Assembly: GCF_007970665.1 (NCBI RefSeq)
Contig: NZ_CP042430.1
Span: 2,976,001-3,040,000 of the forward strand
Length of the DNA: 64,000 nucleotides
From: Baekduia soli
GTDB taxonomy: Bacteria; Actinomycetota; Thermoleophilia; Solirubrobacterales; Solirubrobacteraceae
Direction of reading: 5' to 3'
Shown here: positions 7,588-17,142 of the stretch, piece after piece
Position numbering within the stretch: position 1 is the first letter of the stretch
Layout: each line of letters starts with the position of its first letter
Notes under the pieces: generated by a model
The model's input: the letters and a program-made list of their open reading frames with translations, nothing else
The model's database searches: none
Told to the model about the DNA's origin: nothing
Translations under genes and position numbers: made by a program

Positions 7588-9024
7588 ATGCTCCTGGGCG
7601 ACCTCTTCGAGGACCGCACGCTGCCCGGGGCCGAGGTCCGGTCGCTGCACTACGACGCCCGGGCCGTGGAGCCCGGCGGCGTCTTCTTCTGCGTCCGCGG
7701 GTTCACCCGCGACGGTCACGAGTACGCCGCCGACGCGGTGGCGCGCGGCGCGGTCGCGCTCGTCGTGGACCGCCCGCTGGGGCTCGGGGTCCCCGAGGTC
7801 GTCGTGCCCGACGTGCGCGCCGCGATGGCGCCGGCCGCCGCCCGCCTGGCGGGCGACCCGACCGCCGAGCTGGCGATGGCCGGCATCACCGGCACCAACG
7901 GCAAGACGACGACGGCGTTCATGACGCGCGCCCTGCTGGAGGCCGGCGGGCGGCCCACCGGGCTGCTGGGGACGGTGACCTCCGTCGTGGGAGGCGCACA
8001 GAGCCCGACCGTCCGCACGACGCCCGAGGCCATCGACCTGCAGCCCGCGTTCCGCGCCATGCGCGACGGCGGTGACGAGGCCTGCGTCATGGAGGTCTCC
8101 TCCCACGCCCTGGACCTGCACCGCGCCGACGCCATCCACTGGGACGTCGCCGCGTTCACGAACCTCACGCAGGACCACCTCGACTTCCACGCCGACATGG
8201 AGGACTACTTCCGGGCCAAGCGCCGCCTGTTCGAGGTCGCCGCCGAGCAGTCGGCCGCGCTGGTGGTCTGCGTCGACGACCCGTACGGCGCGCGGCTGGC
8301 CCAGGCGTTCCCGGCGGCCGTGACCGTCGGCGTCGACGTGCCCGAGGCCGCGCTGCGCGCGGTCGACCTGCGGCCGGGGCGCAACGACACGGCCTTCGTC
8401 CTGCACGGCCGGACGCTGCACGCGCCGCTGCCCGGGCGGTTCAACGTGCTCAACGCGCTGGTGGCCGTGGCCGTGGCGCGCGAGCTCGGCGTCGACGACG
8501 CGACGATCGCCGAGGCGCTGCCCCGGGCCGGCAACGTGCCCGGGCGCTTCGAGCCGGTCGATGTCGGGCAGGCCTTCGCGGTCATCGTCGATTACTCGCA
8601 CAAGCCCGACGCGCTGGACAACGTCCTGCGCACCGCCCGCGACATGACCGCCGGGCGCGTCATCGTCGTCGTGGGCGCCGGCGGCGACCGCGACCGCGGC
8701 AAGCGCCCGCTCATGGGCGCGGCGGCCGCGCAGCGCGCCGACGTCGTCGTGCTGACCTCCGACAACCCGCGCTCGGAGGACCCCGAGGCGATCATCGCCG
8801 CGATGGCGGCGGGCGCCGGCCCCGGCGACGCAGGGCGCGTGCACCGGATCCTCGACCGCCGGGAGGCCATCGGCCACGCGATCGGCCTGGCCGGGCCGGG
8901 TGACGTCGTCCTCATCGCCGGCAAGGGCCACGAGACCTACCAGGAGTTCGCCGGCGGCCGCCGGGAGCCGTTCGACGACCGCGAGGTCGCCCGGGAGGCG
9001 CTGCGTGCGCGACTGGACGGCTGA
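7588..9024 (+). CDS. murE: UDP-MurNAc-tripeptide synthetase MurE, meso-DAP type
   Basis: A 478-residue Mur ligase that adds the third residue of the peptidoglycan stem peptide. The ATP-binding motif is [11 protein letters not shown] (about residue 102), and EVSSHALDLHR and NLTQDHLDFH are the conserved central motifs. The substrate-selecting motif reads D392-NPR in SDNPRSEDP, the form found in enzymes that add meso-diaminopimelate rather than lysine. The cell wall therefore should contain meso-DAP. A short gap before the gene carries a TAnnnT box. The stop lies 20 bases inside the beginning of murF. Confidence 0.95.
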   Translation: MLLGDLFEDRTLPGAEVRSLHYDARAVEPGGVFFCVRGFTRDGHEYAADAVARGAVALVVDRPLGLGVPEVVVPDVRAAMAPAAARLAGDPTAELAMAGITGTNGKTTTAFMTRALLEAGGRPTGLLGTVTSVVGGAQSPTVRTTPEAIDLQPAFRAMRDGGDEACVMEVSSHALDLHRADAIHWDVAAFTNLTQDHLDFHADMEDYFRAKRRLFEVAAEQSAALVVCVDDPYGARLAQAFPAAVTVGVDVPEAALRAVDLRPGRNDTAFVLHGRTLHAPLPGRFNVLNALVAVAVARELGVDDATIAEALPRAGNVPGRFEPVDVGQAFAVIVDYSHKPDALDNVLRTARDMTAGRVIVVVGAGGDRDRGKRPLMGAAAAQRADVVVLTSDNPRSEDPEAIIAAMAAGAGPGDAGRVHRILDRREAIGHAIGLAGPGDVVLIAGKGHETYQEFAGGRREPFDDREVAREALRARLDG

Positions 9025-10312
9025 GCGCGTCGCCGAGGCGGCCGGCGCCCGGCTCGTCGAGCCCGGGGTGCGGCGTGACGGCCCGTCGCGGGTGACGATC
9101 GACTCGCGCCAGGCCCGCGTCGGCGACCTGTTCGTCGGGCTGCCCGGCGAGCGCGTCGACGGCGGGCGCTTCGCCGCCGACGTGCTCGGCGCGGGCGCCT
9201 GGGGCGTACTGGTGGGCGAGGGCTGGGCCGGGGTCGAGGACCCCACCGACCCGCCGGGCGCGATCCTCGTCGCGCCCGACCCCCTCCTGGCGCTGCAGCG
9301 CCTGGCGCTGGCCTGGCGGCGCGAGCTGGGCGCCGCGGTCATCGGCGTCACGGGCTCGACGGGCAAGACCTCGACGAAGGACCTCGTGGCCGCGATGGCC
9401 GCCACCGCCCGCAGCGTGGTGGCCACGCCGAAGAACCTCAACACGGAGATCGGGCTGCCGCTGACGATCCTCGGCGGCCCGGTGGGCACGGAGGTCCTCG
9501 TGCTGGAGATGGCGATGCGAGGCGCCGGCCAGATCGCCGAGCTGACGCAGATCGCCGAGCCCGACGTCGGGGTCATCGTCAACGTGGGCCCCGTGCACCT
9601 CGAGCTGTTGGGGTCGATCGAGGCGATCGCCGCGGCCAAGGCCGAGCTCGTCGCGGGCCTGCGGCCCGGCGCCACCGCCGTGCTGCCCGCCGGCGAGCGG
9701 CTGCTGGACCCGTACCGGCGCGACGACGTGACGATCGTCACGTTCGGGCGCGGCGGGGACGTCGAGGAGCTGCCCGCCGGCCTCGAGGTCACGGTGGGCG
9801 GCCGGCCGCTCAGCGCCCACATGCGCTCCAACGCGCTGGCGGCCCTGGCGGCCGTGACGGCCATCGGGGTCCGGCCCGGCGGCCGCGTCGACGTCGAGAT
9901 CAGCGAGCTCCGGGGCCAGCGCGTCGAGCTGCCGGGTGGCGTCGTCGTCGTCAACGACTGCTACAACGCCAACCCCATGTCGATGCGCGCCGCCCTCGAC
10001 GATCTGTCCGCGTCCGCGTCCGGCCGCCGCGTCGCCGTGCTCGGGGACATGCTCGAGCTCGGCCCGGGCGAGGAGGCCTTCCACGCCGAGATCGGCGCCC
10101 ACGCGCGCGCCGCGGGCGTCGACGTCCTGGTGACCGTAGGCCCGCTGGCCGCCGCGATGGGCCCCGCCTTCGGCGGCGAGGTGCACGCGGTGCCCGACGC
10201 GGCCGACGCCGTCGCGCTGCTGCCCTCGCTGCTGCGCGCCGGCGACACCGTGCTCGTCAAGGCCTCGCGCGGCGTCGGCCTGGAGGCCGTCGCCGAGGGG
10301 CTGGCCGGCTGA
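9005..10312 (+). CDS. murF: UDP-MurNAc-tripeptide:D-Ala-D-Ala ligase MurF
   Basis: A 435-residue ATP-dependent ligase that completes the cytoplasmic UDP-MurNAc-pentapeptide. Visible features are an N-terminal substrate domain (VTIDSRQARVGDLFVGLPGER), the ATP loop GVTGSTGKTSTK, the NIGPVHLE-type motif (NVGPVHLELLGS), and VVNDCYNANPMSMRAAL, a strong MurF signature. The GTG at 9005 (VRDWTAERVAEAAG) is the natural N terminus and overlaps murE by 20 bases. The stop overlaps the mraY ATG by one base. No ddl gene for D-Ala-D-Ala synthesis is present in the window. Confidence 0.95.
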   Translation: MRDWTAERVAEAAGARLVEPGVRRDGPSRVTIDSRQARVGDLFVGLPGERVDGGRFAADVLGAGAWGVLVGEGWAGVEDPTDPPGAILVAPDPLLALQRLALAWRRELGAAVIGVTGSTGKTSTKDLVAAMAATARSVVATPKNLNTEIGLPLTILGGPVGTEVLVLEMAMRGAGQIAELTQIAEPDVGVIVNVGPVHLELLGSIEAIAAAKAELVAGLRPGATAVLPAGERLLDPYRRDDVTIVTFGRGGDVEELPAGLEVTVGGRPLSAHMRSNALAALAAVTAIGVRPGGRVDVEISELRGQRVELPGGVVVVNDCYNANPMSMRAALDDLSASASGRRVAVLGDMLELGPGEEAFHAEIGAHARAAGVDVLVTVGPLAAAMGPAFGGEVHAVPDAADAVALLPSLLRAGDTVLVKASRGVGLEAVAEGLAG

Positions 10313-11280
10313 TGGGGGAGGTCCTCATCGCCGGCATGGGCTCGCTGCTCATCTGCATCTTCCTCAGCCCCCGCTTCATCGCGTTCCTGCGGGTGCGCGA
10401 GTTCGGCCAGAACATCCGCGAGGAGGGCCCGGAGGGCCACCACGAGAAGGCCGGCACGCCCACGATGGGCGGCATCATCATCTTCCTCGCGGTCTCCGTC
10501 CCGTTCCTGCTGCTGTCGGACTACGACTGGCGCTCGATCGGGGTCTACCTCGTGGCGATCCTGTCGGCCGTCCTCGGCTTCGCCGACGACTTCACGAAGA
10601 TCATCCGCCGCCGGTCGCTGGGCCTCAGCGGCCGGATGAAGCTCGGCGGGCAGGTCGCCATCTCGCTGCTGCTCTGGTACATCGCCACCCAGAAGGCCCA
10701 GCTGCCCGCGACGCTGCGGCTGCGCACCATCGACGCCACCGTCGACCTCGGCGTCTTCTACCCGCTGTTCATCTACCTCGTGGTCGCCGGCACGACCAAC
10801 GCCGTCAACCTGACCGACGGCCTCGACGGGCTGGCCGCCGGGTGCGCGGCCATCGTGGCGCTGGCCTACATCGGGATCACGTTCATCACGCGCGGCGCCG
10901 ACGACCTGGCGCTGCTGTCGGGCTGCCTGGTCGGGGCCTGCGTCGGCTTCCTGTGGTTCAACGCGTTCCCGGCGACGATCTTCATGGGCGACACCGGCTC
11001 GCTCGGGCTGGGCGGCGCGATCGCCGGGCTGGCCGTGATGACCAAGACCGAAGAGCTGCTCATCCTGCTCGGCGGCATCTTCGTCGTCGAGGCGCTCTCG
11101 GTCCTCATCCAGGTCTTCTCCTTCCAGACCTTCCGCAAGCGCGTGTTCCTCATGGCGCCGATCCACCACCACTTCGAGATCCTCGGGTGGTCGGAGACCA
11201 AGATCATCCTGCGCTTCTGGATCATCGCGGCCGTCTGCGCCGCCTCGGGCTTCACGATCTACCAGCAGTCGATCGCCTGA
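10312..11280 (+). CDS. mraY: Phospho-MurNAc-pentapeptide translocase MraY
   Basis: A 322-residue polytopic membrane enzyme that transfers phospho-MurNAc-pentapeptide to undecaprenyl phosphate, giving lipid I. The sequence shows about ten hydrophobic helices, the early GTPTMGG loop (KAGTPTMGGII), the catalytic aspartate motif FADDFTK, the NAVNLTDGLDGLA signature, FMGDTGSLGLGG and the terminal APIHHHFEILGWSETK loop. All catalytic residues look intact. It overlaps murF by one base and is separated from murD by 7 bases. Confidence 0.97.
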   Translation: MGEVLIAGMGSLLICIFLSPRFIAFLRVREFGQNIREEGPEGHHEKAGTPTMGGIIIFLAVSVPFLLLSDYDWRSIGVYLVAILSAVLGFADDFTKIIRRRSLGLSGRMKLGGQVAISLLLWYIATQKAQLPATLRLRTIDATVDLGVFYPLFIYLVVAGTTNAVNLTDGLDGLAAGCAAIVALAYIGITFITRGADDLALLSGCLVGACVGFLWFNAFPATIFMGDTGSLGLGGAIAGLAVMTKTEELLILLGGIFVVEALSVLIQVFSFQTFRKRVFLMAPIHHHFEILGWSETKIILRFWIIAAVCAASGFTIYQQSIA

Positions 11281-11287
11281 GCCGCCG

Positions 11288-12609
11288 ATGAGGCCCCGTC
11301 CGCCCCTGCCGCCCGGCCCCTGGCTCGTGGTCGGCATGGCCCGCTCGGGGCAGGCCGCCGCGGCGCTGCTGCACGCCCGCGGCGAGCGCGTCGTGGCCAC
11401 CGATCGGGCGCCTGCGGCGCGGCTGGGCGACGTGGCGCTGCCCGAAGGCGTCGTGCTGCACGCCGGGACGGACTCCCCGGCCCTGCTGGAGGGCGTGCGC
11501 GCCGTCGTCAAGTCGCCCGGGGTGCCGGCGCAGGCCCCGGTGATCGCCGCCGCACGGCAGCGCGGCGTGCCCGTGCTCGGCGAGCTCGAGCTGGCCTGGC
11601 GCTGCGTGCCCGACCGCGTCATCGCCGTCACGGGCACCAACGGCAAGACCACGACCGTCGAGCTGCTCGGTCACCTGCACCGCGAGGCCGGCGTGCCCGT
11701 CGCCGTCGTCGGCAACGTCGGCACGGCCTACGCGTCGCTGGCCCTGCACCCGCCCGCCCCGGAGACCGTCGTGGTCTGCGAGGCCTCGTCGTTCCAGCTC
11801 GAGGACACCTCGGCCTTCGCGCCCGAGACCGCCGTGCTGCTCAACCTCGACAGCGACCACCTGGATCGCCACGGCACCCTGGAGGCCTACCACGCCGCCA
11901 AGCTGCGGATCTTCGCCCACCAGGGCAACGATGACGTCGCCGTCGCCCCCGAGGGCCTCGGGATCCCCGATCTCGGCGGGTGCGCACGGCGCGTGTGCTT
12001 CGGCGAGTCGCCCGAGGCCGAGCTGTCGCTGCGCGCCGGGACGCTGTGGTGGGACCGCGAGCCGCTGCTGCGCGCCGACGAGCTGGCCCTCCGCGGCCCG
12101 CACAACGTCCGCAACGCGATGGCGGCCGCCGCGGCCGTGCTGGCCGGGGGCATGGACGCCGATGCGGTCCGCGCCGGGCTGCGCACCTTCGCCGGGGTGC
12201 CGCACCGCCTCGAGGAGGTCGCGCGGCGCGACGGCGTGATCTACGTCAACGACTCCAAGGCGACGAACGTCGCCGCGGCGCTCGTGGCGCTGCGCTCGTT
12301 CACGGTGCCCGTGCACGTCATCCTCGGCGGCCGCGGCAAGGGGAGGCCTACGCGCCGCTGCGCGAGGCCGTCGCGGCGCACGCCGTCGCGGCGTACCTCA
12401 TCGGCGAGGAGGCGCCCGCGCTGCACGCCGCGCTGGAGGGCGCCGTGGCGCTGCACGACTGCGGCGACCTGGCCTCCGCGGTGGACGCCGCGCGGGCCGC
12501 GGCCGTCCCCGGCGAGGTCGTCCTCATGGCCCCGGCGTGCGCCTCGTTCGACCAGTTCGAGAACTTCGAGGCGCGCGGGGAGGCTTTCCGGGAGCTGGCG
12601 CGAATGTAG
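11288..12609 (+). CDS. murD: UDP-MurNAc-L-Ala:D-Glu ligase MurD, frameshifted by one base
   Basis: Adds D-glutamate to UDP-MurNAc-L-Ala. The first frame carries the N-terminal Rossmann-like part, [12 protein letters not shown], and the middle domain up to [17 protein letters not shown] and VILGGRGKG. At the GGGG run (12340-12343) the frame is lost. The expected continuation [20 protein letters not shown] runs one frame over, through [20 protein letters not shown] (the conserved MurD end), to TAG 12607-12609. One added G restores 440 residues. murD is essential and no second copy is visible, so an error in the sequence is more likely than a real lesion. Confidence 0.9.
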
Positions 12610-12615
12610 AGCCTG

Positions 12616-13848
12616 ATGGCCCGCCGCCGCCATCCCCACTCGATCGAGCACAACATCCTCATCACCGCGACCCTGTGCCTCCTGGCCGCAGGCGCCGTGA
12701 TGGTGTTCAGTGCGTCGTCCGCCCGTTCCCTGCTGTCCGGCCAGGGCGACGGCACCACGTTCCTGATCAGGTACGTGGGCTACGGCGCGGTCGGCGTCGT
12801 GCTCATGCAGATCATCGCCCGCCGGGGCCTGGAGATCGTGCCGCGGCTGACGGGGCCGCTGCTCATCGGGTCCTTCGTCGCGCTCGTGCTCGTCAAGCTC
12901 CCGGGCTTCGGCGTGTCGGTCAACGGCGCGCGCCGCTGGCTCGGCGCCGGCCCGCTGGTCTTCCAGCCGTCGGAGGTCATGAAGCTCGCGCTCGTGCTCT
13001 ACGCGGCCAAGCTCCTGGCCGAGCGCCCCAAGGTCCTGCACCGCTGGCAGAACCTGGGGCCGCTGGGCCTCGTGGCCGGCGGCGCGGTGCTGCTCGTCGC
13101 CTCCCAGCCCGACCTGGGCACCGCGCTGGTCATCTGCTTCACGATGGCCGCGATGCTCGTGGCGGCGGGCATGCCGGTGCGCTGGCTGGCGACGGCCGGC
13201 GGCGTGGGCGGCGTCATGGTCCTGCTGTACGCCATGAGCGCCAGCTACCGGCGCGACCGCCTCATGACGTTCCTGGACCCCTGGGCCCACGCCGGCAACG
13301 AGGGCTTCCAGTCCGTGCAGGGGCAGATCGCCATCGGCTCCGGCGGCCTCTTCGGCCGCGGCCTGGGCCAGTCGCTGCAGAAGAACCTCTTCCTGCCCGA
13401 GGCCCACACGGACTTCATCCTGGCCATCATCGGCGAGGAGCTCGGCGTCGTGGGCATCTGCGGCGTGCTGTTCCTCTACGGCCTGGTGGCCTACGCGGGG
13501 CTGCGCGTGGCCCGCAACGCGCGCGGCACCTACGCCAAGCTGCTGGCCGCCGGCGTCACGTCGCTGTTCCTCAGCCAGGCGATGCTCAACGTCTTCACCG
13601 TGCTGGGCCTCGCGCCGCTGACCGGCGTCCCGCTGCCGTTCATCTCCTACGGCTCGACGAACCTCATCGTGCTGCTGCTCGGGATGGGCCTGCTGCTCAA
13701 CGTCGCCGCGGGCGGCAACGTCAAGCTGCAGGCGGTGCCCGATGTGTCAGGGTCCCGGCGCGATGGCTCCCACGATCGTGATCGCCGCCGGAGGGACAGC
13801 CGGGCACGTGGTGCCGGCGCTGGCGGTGGCCGACGCGCTGCGGGCTGA
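12616..13848 (+). CDS. ftsW: Peptidoglycan polymerase FtsW (SEDS family)
   Basis: A 410-residue polytopic SEDS glycosyltransferase that polymerises lipid II at the septum with FtsI. Family motifs include VMVFSASSA in helix 1, NGARRWLGAGPLVFQPSEVMKL, the RLMTFLDPW loop, GQIAIGSGGLFGRGLGQS, LPEAHTDFILAIIGEELG and PLPFISYGSTNL. Hydrophobic helices end near residue 375; the rest is a basic Arg-rich tail. The tail overlaps murG by 86 bases, long compared with the 1-4 base overlaps elsewhere in this cluster. The tail could be natural or caused by a frame error. Reading one frame over near 13740 would give a stop at 13779-13781. Confidence 0.93.
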   Translation: MARRRHPHSIEHNILITATLCLLAAGAVMVFSASSARSLLSGQGDGTTFLIRYVGYGAVGVVLMQIIARRGLEIVPRLTGPLLIGSFVALVLVKLPGFGVSVNGARRWLGAGPLVFQPSEVMKLALVLYAAKLLAERPKVLHRWQNLGPLGLVAGGAVLLVASQPDLGTALVICFTMAAMLVAAGMPVRWLATAGGVGGVMVLLYAMSASYRRDRLMTFLDPWAHAGNEGFQSVQGQIAIGSGGLFGRGLGQSLQKNLFLPEAHTDFILAIIGEELGVVGICGVLFLYGLVAYAGLRVARNARGTYAKLLAAGVTSLFLSQAMLNVFTVLGLAPLTGVPLPFISYGSTNLIVLLLGMGLLLNVAAGGNVKLQAVPDVSGSRRDGSHDRDRRRRDSRARGAGAGGGRRAAG

Positions 13849-14827
13849 GGCCGGCGCGCACGTCGTCTTCGTCGGCGGCGAGCGGGCCGAGCGAACGCTC
13901 GTCCCCGAGGCCGGCTACGAGCTGCGCCCGATCGCCGTCGAGGGCCTGAGCCGCTCCAACCCGCTCAAGGCGGCCCGCGGGCTCCTCCGGGCCGCGGCCG
14001 CGCTGGGCACCGCGCGGCGCATCCTGCGTGACGTGCGCCCCGACGCGGTGCTCGGCGGCGGGGGCTACGTCGCCGGCCCCGTCGGCGCCGCGGCGGTCGC
14101 CGGGCGCATCCCGCTCGTGCTCACGGAGGCCGACAGCCACCTCGGCCTGACCAACCGGCTCCTGGCGCCGTTCGCGCGCCGGGTCTGCCTCGCGTTCCCG
14201 CTGGCCGGGCGGGAGGGTGAGCGCTACCGCGTCACGGGCCGCCCGGTGCCCGCCGTGCAGGCCGACCGGGCCGCGGCCCGCGAGCGCTTCGGCCTGCCCG
14301 CCGAGGCCACGTGCGTCCTGGTCTTCGGCGGCTCGCTCGGCGCGCGGTCCATCAACGAGGCGGCCGTCGCCGCGCTGCGCGACCGGCCCTACCGGGTGCT
14401 GCACGCCTGCGGCGTGCGCGATCACGACGCGCTGCGCGCGCGCCTCGGCGATCCGCCGCCGCCCGGCTACGACCTGCGGTCCTACATCACGCCGTTCGGC
14501 GACGCGCTGGCCGCCGCCGACCTCTGCGTCGCGCGCTCGGGCGGCTCGGTCTTCGAGATCGCCGCCCATGGGCTGCCGGCGATCCTCGTGCCCTACCCGC
14601 ACGCCGCCGCCGACCACCAGACGTCGAACGCGCGCTGGATGACCGACGCCGGGGCCGCCGTGGTGGTGCGCGACGACGAGCTGACGCCCGAGCGACTGGC
14701 CCGGGAGGTCGACGCCCTGCTCGCCGACCGCGGGAGGCTGGCCGCGATGGCCGCCGCCTCGGCCGCGCTCGCCCGGCCCGACGCCGCGCGCGACATCGCC
14801 CGCGAGGTCCTCGGAGCCGTCGCGTGA
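13763..14827 (+). CDS. murG: UDP-GlcNAc transferase MurG
   Basis: A 354-residue peripheral membrane GT28 enzyme that converts lipid I to lipid II. The N-terminal loop GGTAGHVVPALAVADAL, the GGGGYVAGP loop, the middle FGGSLGAR motif and the donor-binding segment ARSGGSVFEIAAHGLPAILVPYP are all in place. The ATG at 13763 (MAPTIVIAAGGTAGH) is preferred over the ATG at 13742, because MurG proteins begin only a few residues before this first strand. The frame overlaps the ftsW tail. The stop overlaps murC by GTGA. Confidence 0.95.
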   Translation: MAPTIVIAAGGTAGHVVPALAVADALRAEAGAHVVFVGGERAERTLVPEAGYELRPIAVEGLSRSNPLKAARGLLRAAAALGTARRILRDVRPDAVLGGGGYVAGPVGAAAVAGRIPLVLTEADSHLGLTNRLLAPFARRVCLAFPLAGREGERYRVTGRPVPAVQADRAAARERFGLPAEATCVLVFGGSLGARSINEAAVAALRDRPYRVLHACGVRDHDALRARLGDPPPPGYDLRSYITPFGDALAAADLCVARSGGSVFEIAAHGLPAILVPYPHAAADHQTSNARWMTDAGAAVVVRDDELTPERLAREVDALLADRGRLAAMAAASAALARPDAARDIAREVLGAVA

Positions 14828-16134
14828 CCCCCGACGAGCGCCCGTGGGCCGGGAAGCGCATCCACCTCATCGGGATCGGGGGCGCCGGGATGAGCGGCTG
14901 GGCGCGGGTGGCCGGCCAGCTCGGCGCGACGGTCAGCGGCTCGGACCGGGCCGAGTCCCCCGCGCTCGACCACCTGCGCGCCCTGGGCGTCGAGGTCCAC
15001 GTGGGCCACGACGCGGCCAACGTGCCCGCCGGCGCCGACGTCTTCCACAGCTCGGCGATCCCGGCCGACAACCCCGAGCGCACAGCGGGGCGGCCGTCGC
15101 TGCCCCGGGCCGAGCTGCTGCGCCGGCTCACCGCGCTCAAGCGCGTCATCGCGGTGGCCGGGGCGCACGGCAAGACGACGACGACCTCCATGGCCGCCCA
15201 CGCGCTGCTGGGCGCCGGCCTGGCGCCGGGCTACCTCATCGGCGGCGCGCTGCGCAGCACCGGCGAGCACGCCGATTGGGGTTCCCACCGCTCCGGCGGC
15301 TGGCTCGTGGTCGAGGCCGACGAGTCCGACCGCTCCATGCTGGCCCTGGACACCGACGTCGCGGTCGTGCTGAACATCGAGCTCGACCACCACGCGACCT
15401 ACGGGTCGCTGGCCGAGGTCGTCGAGGTCTTCGACGCGTTCCGCGCCGCGGCGCCGCAGGTCGTGGCCGCCCCCGAGCTCGCGCGGCCGGGCGACATCGT
15501 CTTCGCGCCGGAGGATCTGGTGCTCGAGCCCGGCGGCTCGCGCTTCGGGTGGCGCGGCCACGAGGTCCGCCTCGTGGTCCCGGGCGCCCACAACGCGCGC
15601 AACGCCGCCGCGGCGCTGGAGGCCTGCCGCCTGACGGGCGCGGACGAGGCCGCCCTGGTGGCCGCGCTGGCCGGCTTCAGCGGCGCGGGGCGGCGCTTCG
15701 AGCGCCTCGGGCACACCCGCTCGGGCGCCGAGGTCGTCGACGACTACGCCCATCACCCGACGGAGGTCGCCGCCACGATCGCGGCGGCCCGCTCCCTGCG
15801 CCCGCGGCGGCTCGTGGCGTGCTTCCAGCCGCACCTGTTCAGCCGCACCCGGGAGCTGTACCGCGAGTTCGGCGCCGCGCTGGCCGCGGCCGACGTCGCG
15901 TGCGTCCTGGACGTCTACCCGGCGCGGGAGCGCGCCGAGGACTTCCCGGGCGTCAGCGGCCTGCTCGTCGCCGAGGCGGCCGCCGACGCCGCGGATGGCC
16001 GCGAGGTCCTGTGGCTGCCGACGCTCGCCGAGGCCGAGCGGGTCCTCGGGCCGCGGCTGCGCGAGGGCGACCTCGTCCTCGTCATGGGCGCGGGCGACGT
16101 CGACGCCCTCGGCCGCGCGCTGGTCGTCGCCTGA
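14824..16134 (+). CDS. murC: UDP-MurNAc:L-alanine ligase MurC
   Basis: A 436-residue Mur ligase that starts the stem peptide. It opens with IHLIGIGGAGMSG, the UDP-binding loop typical of MurC, then has AVAGAHGKTTTTSM (ATP loop), VEADESDRSM, IELDHH, GAHNARNAAAAL and DDYAHHPTEV. The start is GTG 14824, four bases inside the murG stop. In many Actinobacteria murC is followed by murB (UDP-GlcNAc enolpyruvate reductase), but here ftsQ follows directly with a one-base overlap. murB must therefore be elsewhere in the genome. Confidence 0.95.
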   Translation: MTPDERPWAGKRIHLIGIGGAGMSGWARVAGQLGATVSGSDRAESPALDHLRALGVEVHVGHDAANVPAGADVFHSSAIPADNPERTAGRPSLPRAELLRRLTALKRVIAVAGAHGKTTTTSMAAHALLGAGLAPGYLIGGALRSTGEHADWGSHRSGGWLVVEADESDRSMLALDTDVAVVLNIELDHHATYGSLAEVVEVFDAFRAAAPQVVAAPELARPGDIVFAPEDLVLEPGGSRFGWRGHEVRLVVPGAHNARNAAAALEACRLTGADEAALVAALAGFSGAGRRFERLGHTRSGAEVVDDYAHHPTEVAATIAAARSLRPRRLVACFQPHLFSRTRELYREFGAALAAADVACVLDVYPARERAEDFPGVSGLLVAEAAADAADGREVLWLPTLAEAERVLGPRLREGDLVLVMGAGDVDALGRALVVA

Positions 16135-17042
16135 TGCGTCCGCGCGGCGCGGGCAGGGGACCTCGGGCCCACGGCGAACCCAGCACTCGGATGCACCGTG
16201 CCGCCGTCCTCACGCGCCCCCGTGCCCTGCCGCGCCTGCCCCGCCACGGCATCTGGGTCCTGGCCGCGATCGCGCTGATCGTCGCCTTCGGCCTGTGGCT
16301 GCGCGACTCGTCGCTCGTCGCGGTCCAGAAGGTCTCCGTGACCGGCCTGACCGGGCCGGAGACCGCGCGCCTGACCACGCAGCTCGAGGCCGCCGCGCGC
16401 GACATGACCACGCTGCACGTCCGCACCGACCAGCTCGAGGCCGTCGTCCGCCCCTACCCCGTGGTCAAGCGCGTCACGGCGCACGCGAGCTTCCCGCACA
16501 CCCTGCGCATCGAGGTCACCGAGAACGTGCCCGTGGCCTCCGTGCTCGTCGACGGCGTCCGCACGCCGGTCGGCGGCGACGGCCGCCTGCTGCGCGGCGC
16601 CGACCAGCGTGCGCTCCCCGTGGTGCCGATGAGCGTCGTGCCGACGGGCGACCGCGTCGCCGACAAGACCGCGCTGCGCGCCATCGCCGCCCTGGCCTTC
16701 GCCCCGCCGGCGCTGCGCAGCCGGGTCCAGCGGGCCGTCACCACGCCTGCCGGCGGCCTCACGCTGACGCTCGAGCGGGGCCCCGAGCTGCACTTCGGCG
16801 GCGGCGATCGCCTGGCGGCCAAGTGGGCCGCGGCGGCCGCCGTCCTCGCCGACGCCGGCTCGGCCGGCGCCACCTACCTCGACCTGCGCTACCCCGAGCG
16901 CCCGGCCGCCGGCGGCCTCGAGGATCCGGCGACCCAGCGCGACCCGGAGACCGCCAACGCGGCCCTGCCGGGCGCCTCGACCACGACGGGGGCGGCCGCG
17001 ACGGCGACGCCTGCGGGCGCCGCGGCGGGCACCACGCCGTGA
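16134..17042 (+). CDS. ftsQ: Divisome protein FtsQ
   Basis: A 302-residue bitopic protein connecting FtsL/FtsB-type partners in the divisome. It has a basic cytoplasmic N terminus (residues 1-38), one membrane helix (about 40-56), then a POTRA-like domain beginning VQKVSVTGLTGPETARL and the FtsQ core PYPVVKRVTAHASFPHTLRIEVTE, of which the residues before TENVPVA are most typical. It ends in an Ala/Thr-rich tail of about 40 residues. The ATG overlaps the murC stop (TGATG). About 200 bases separate it from the ftsZ start. Confidence 0.9.
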   Translation: MRPRGAGRGPRAHGEPSTRMHRAAVLTRPRALPRLPRHGIWVLAAIALIVAFGLWLRDSSLVAVQKVSVTGLTGPETARLTTQLEAAARDMTTLHVRTDQLEAVVRPYPVVKRVTAHASFPHTLRIEVTENVPVASVLVDGVRTPVGGDGRLLRGADQRALPVVPMSVVPTGDRVADKTALRAIAALAFAPPALRSRVQRAVTTPAGGLTLTLERGPELHFGGGDRLAAKWAAAAAVLADAGSAGATYLDLRYPERPAAGGLEDPATQRDPETANAALPGASTTTGAAATATPAGAAAGTTP

Positions 17043-17142
17043 CGACCTTCGACCTGAGGTCGAGGGTGCGCGGAGGCCGGAGTCTCAAGGGTGACTCCAG
17101 GCTTCTGGGAACTGCAAGCAAGATTGCGCCCTAGACTTCGCA

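Noticed and set aside
4792-9954. Minus-strand frame of 1720 codons opposite the division cluster
   Set aside because: Low-complexity Arg/Gly/Ala/Asp composition and position antisense to ftsL, ftsI, murE and murF show it is a GC-rich shadow frame.
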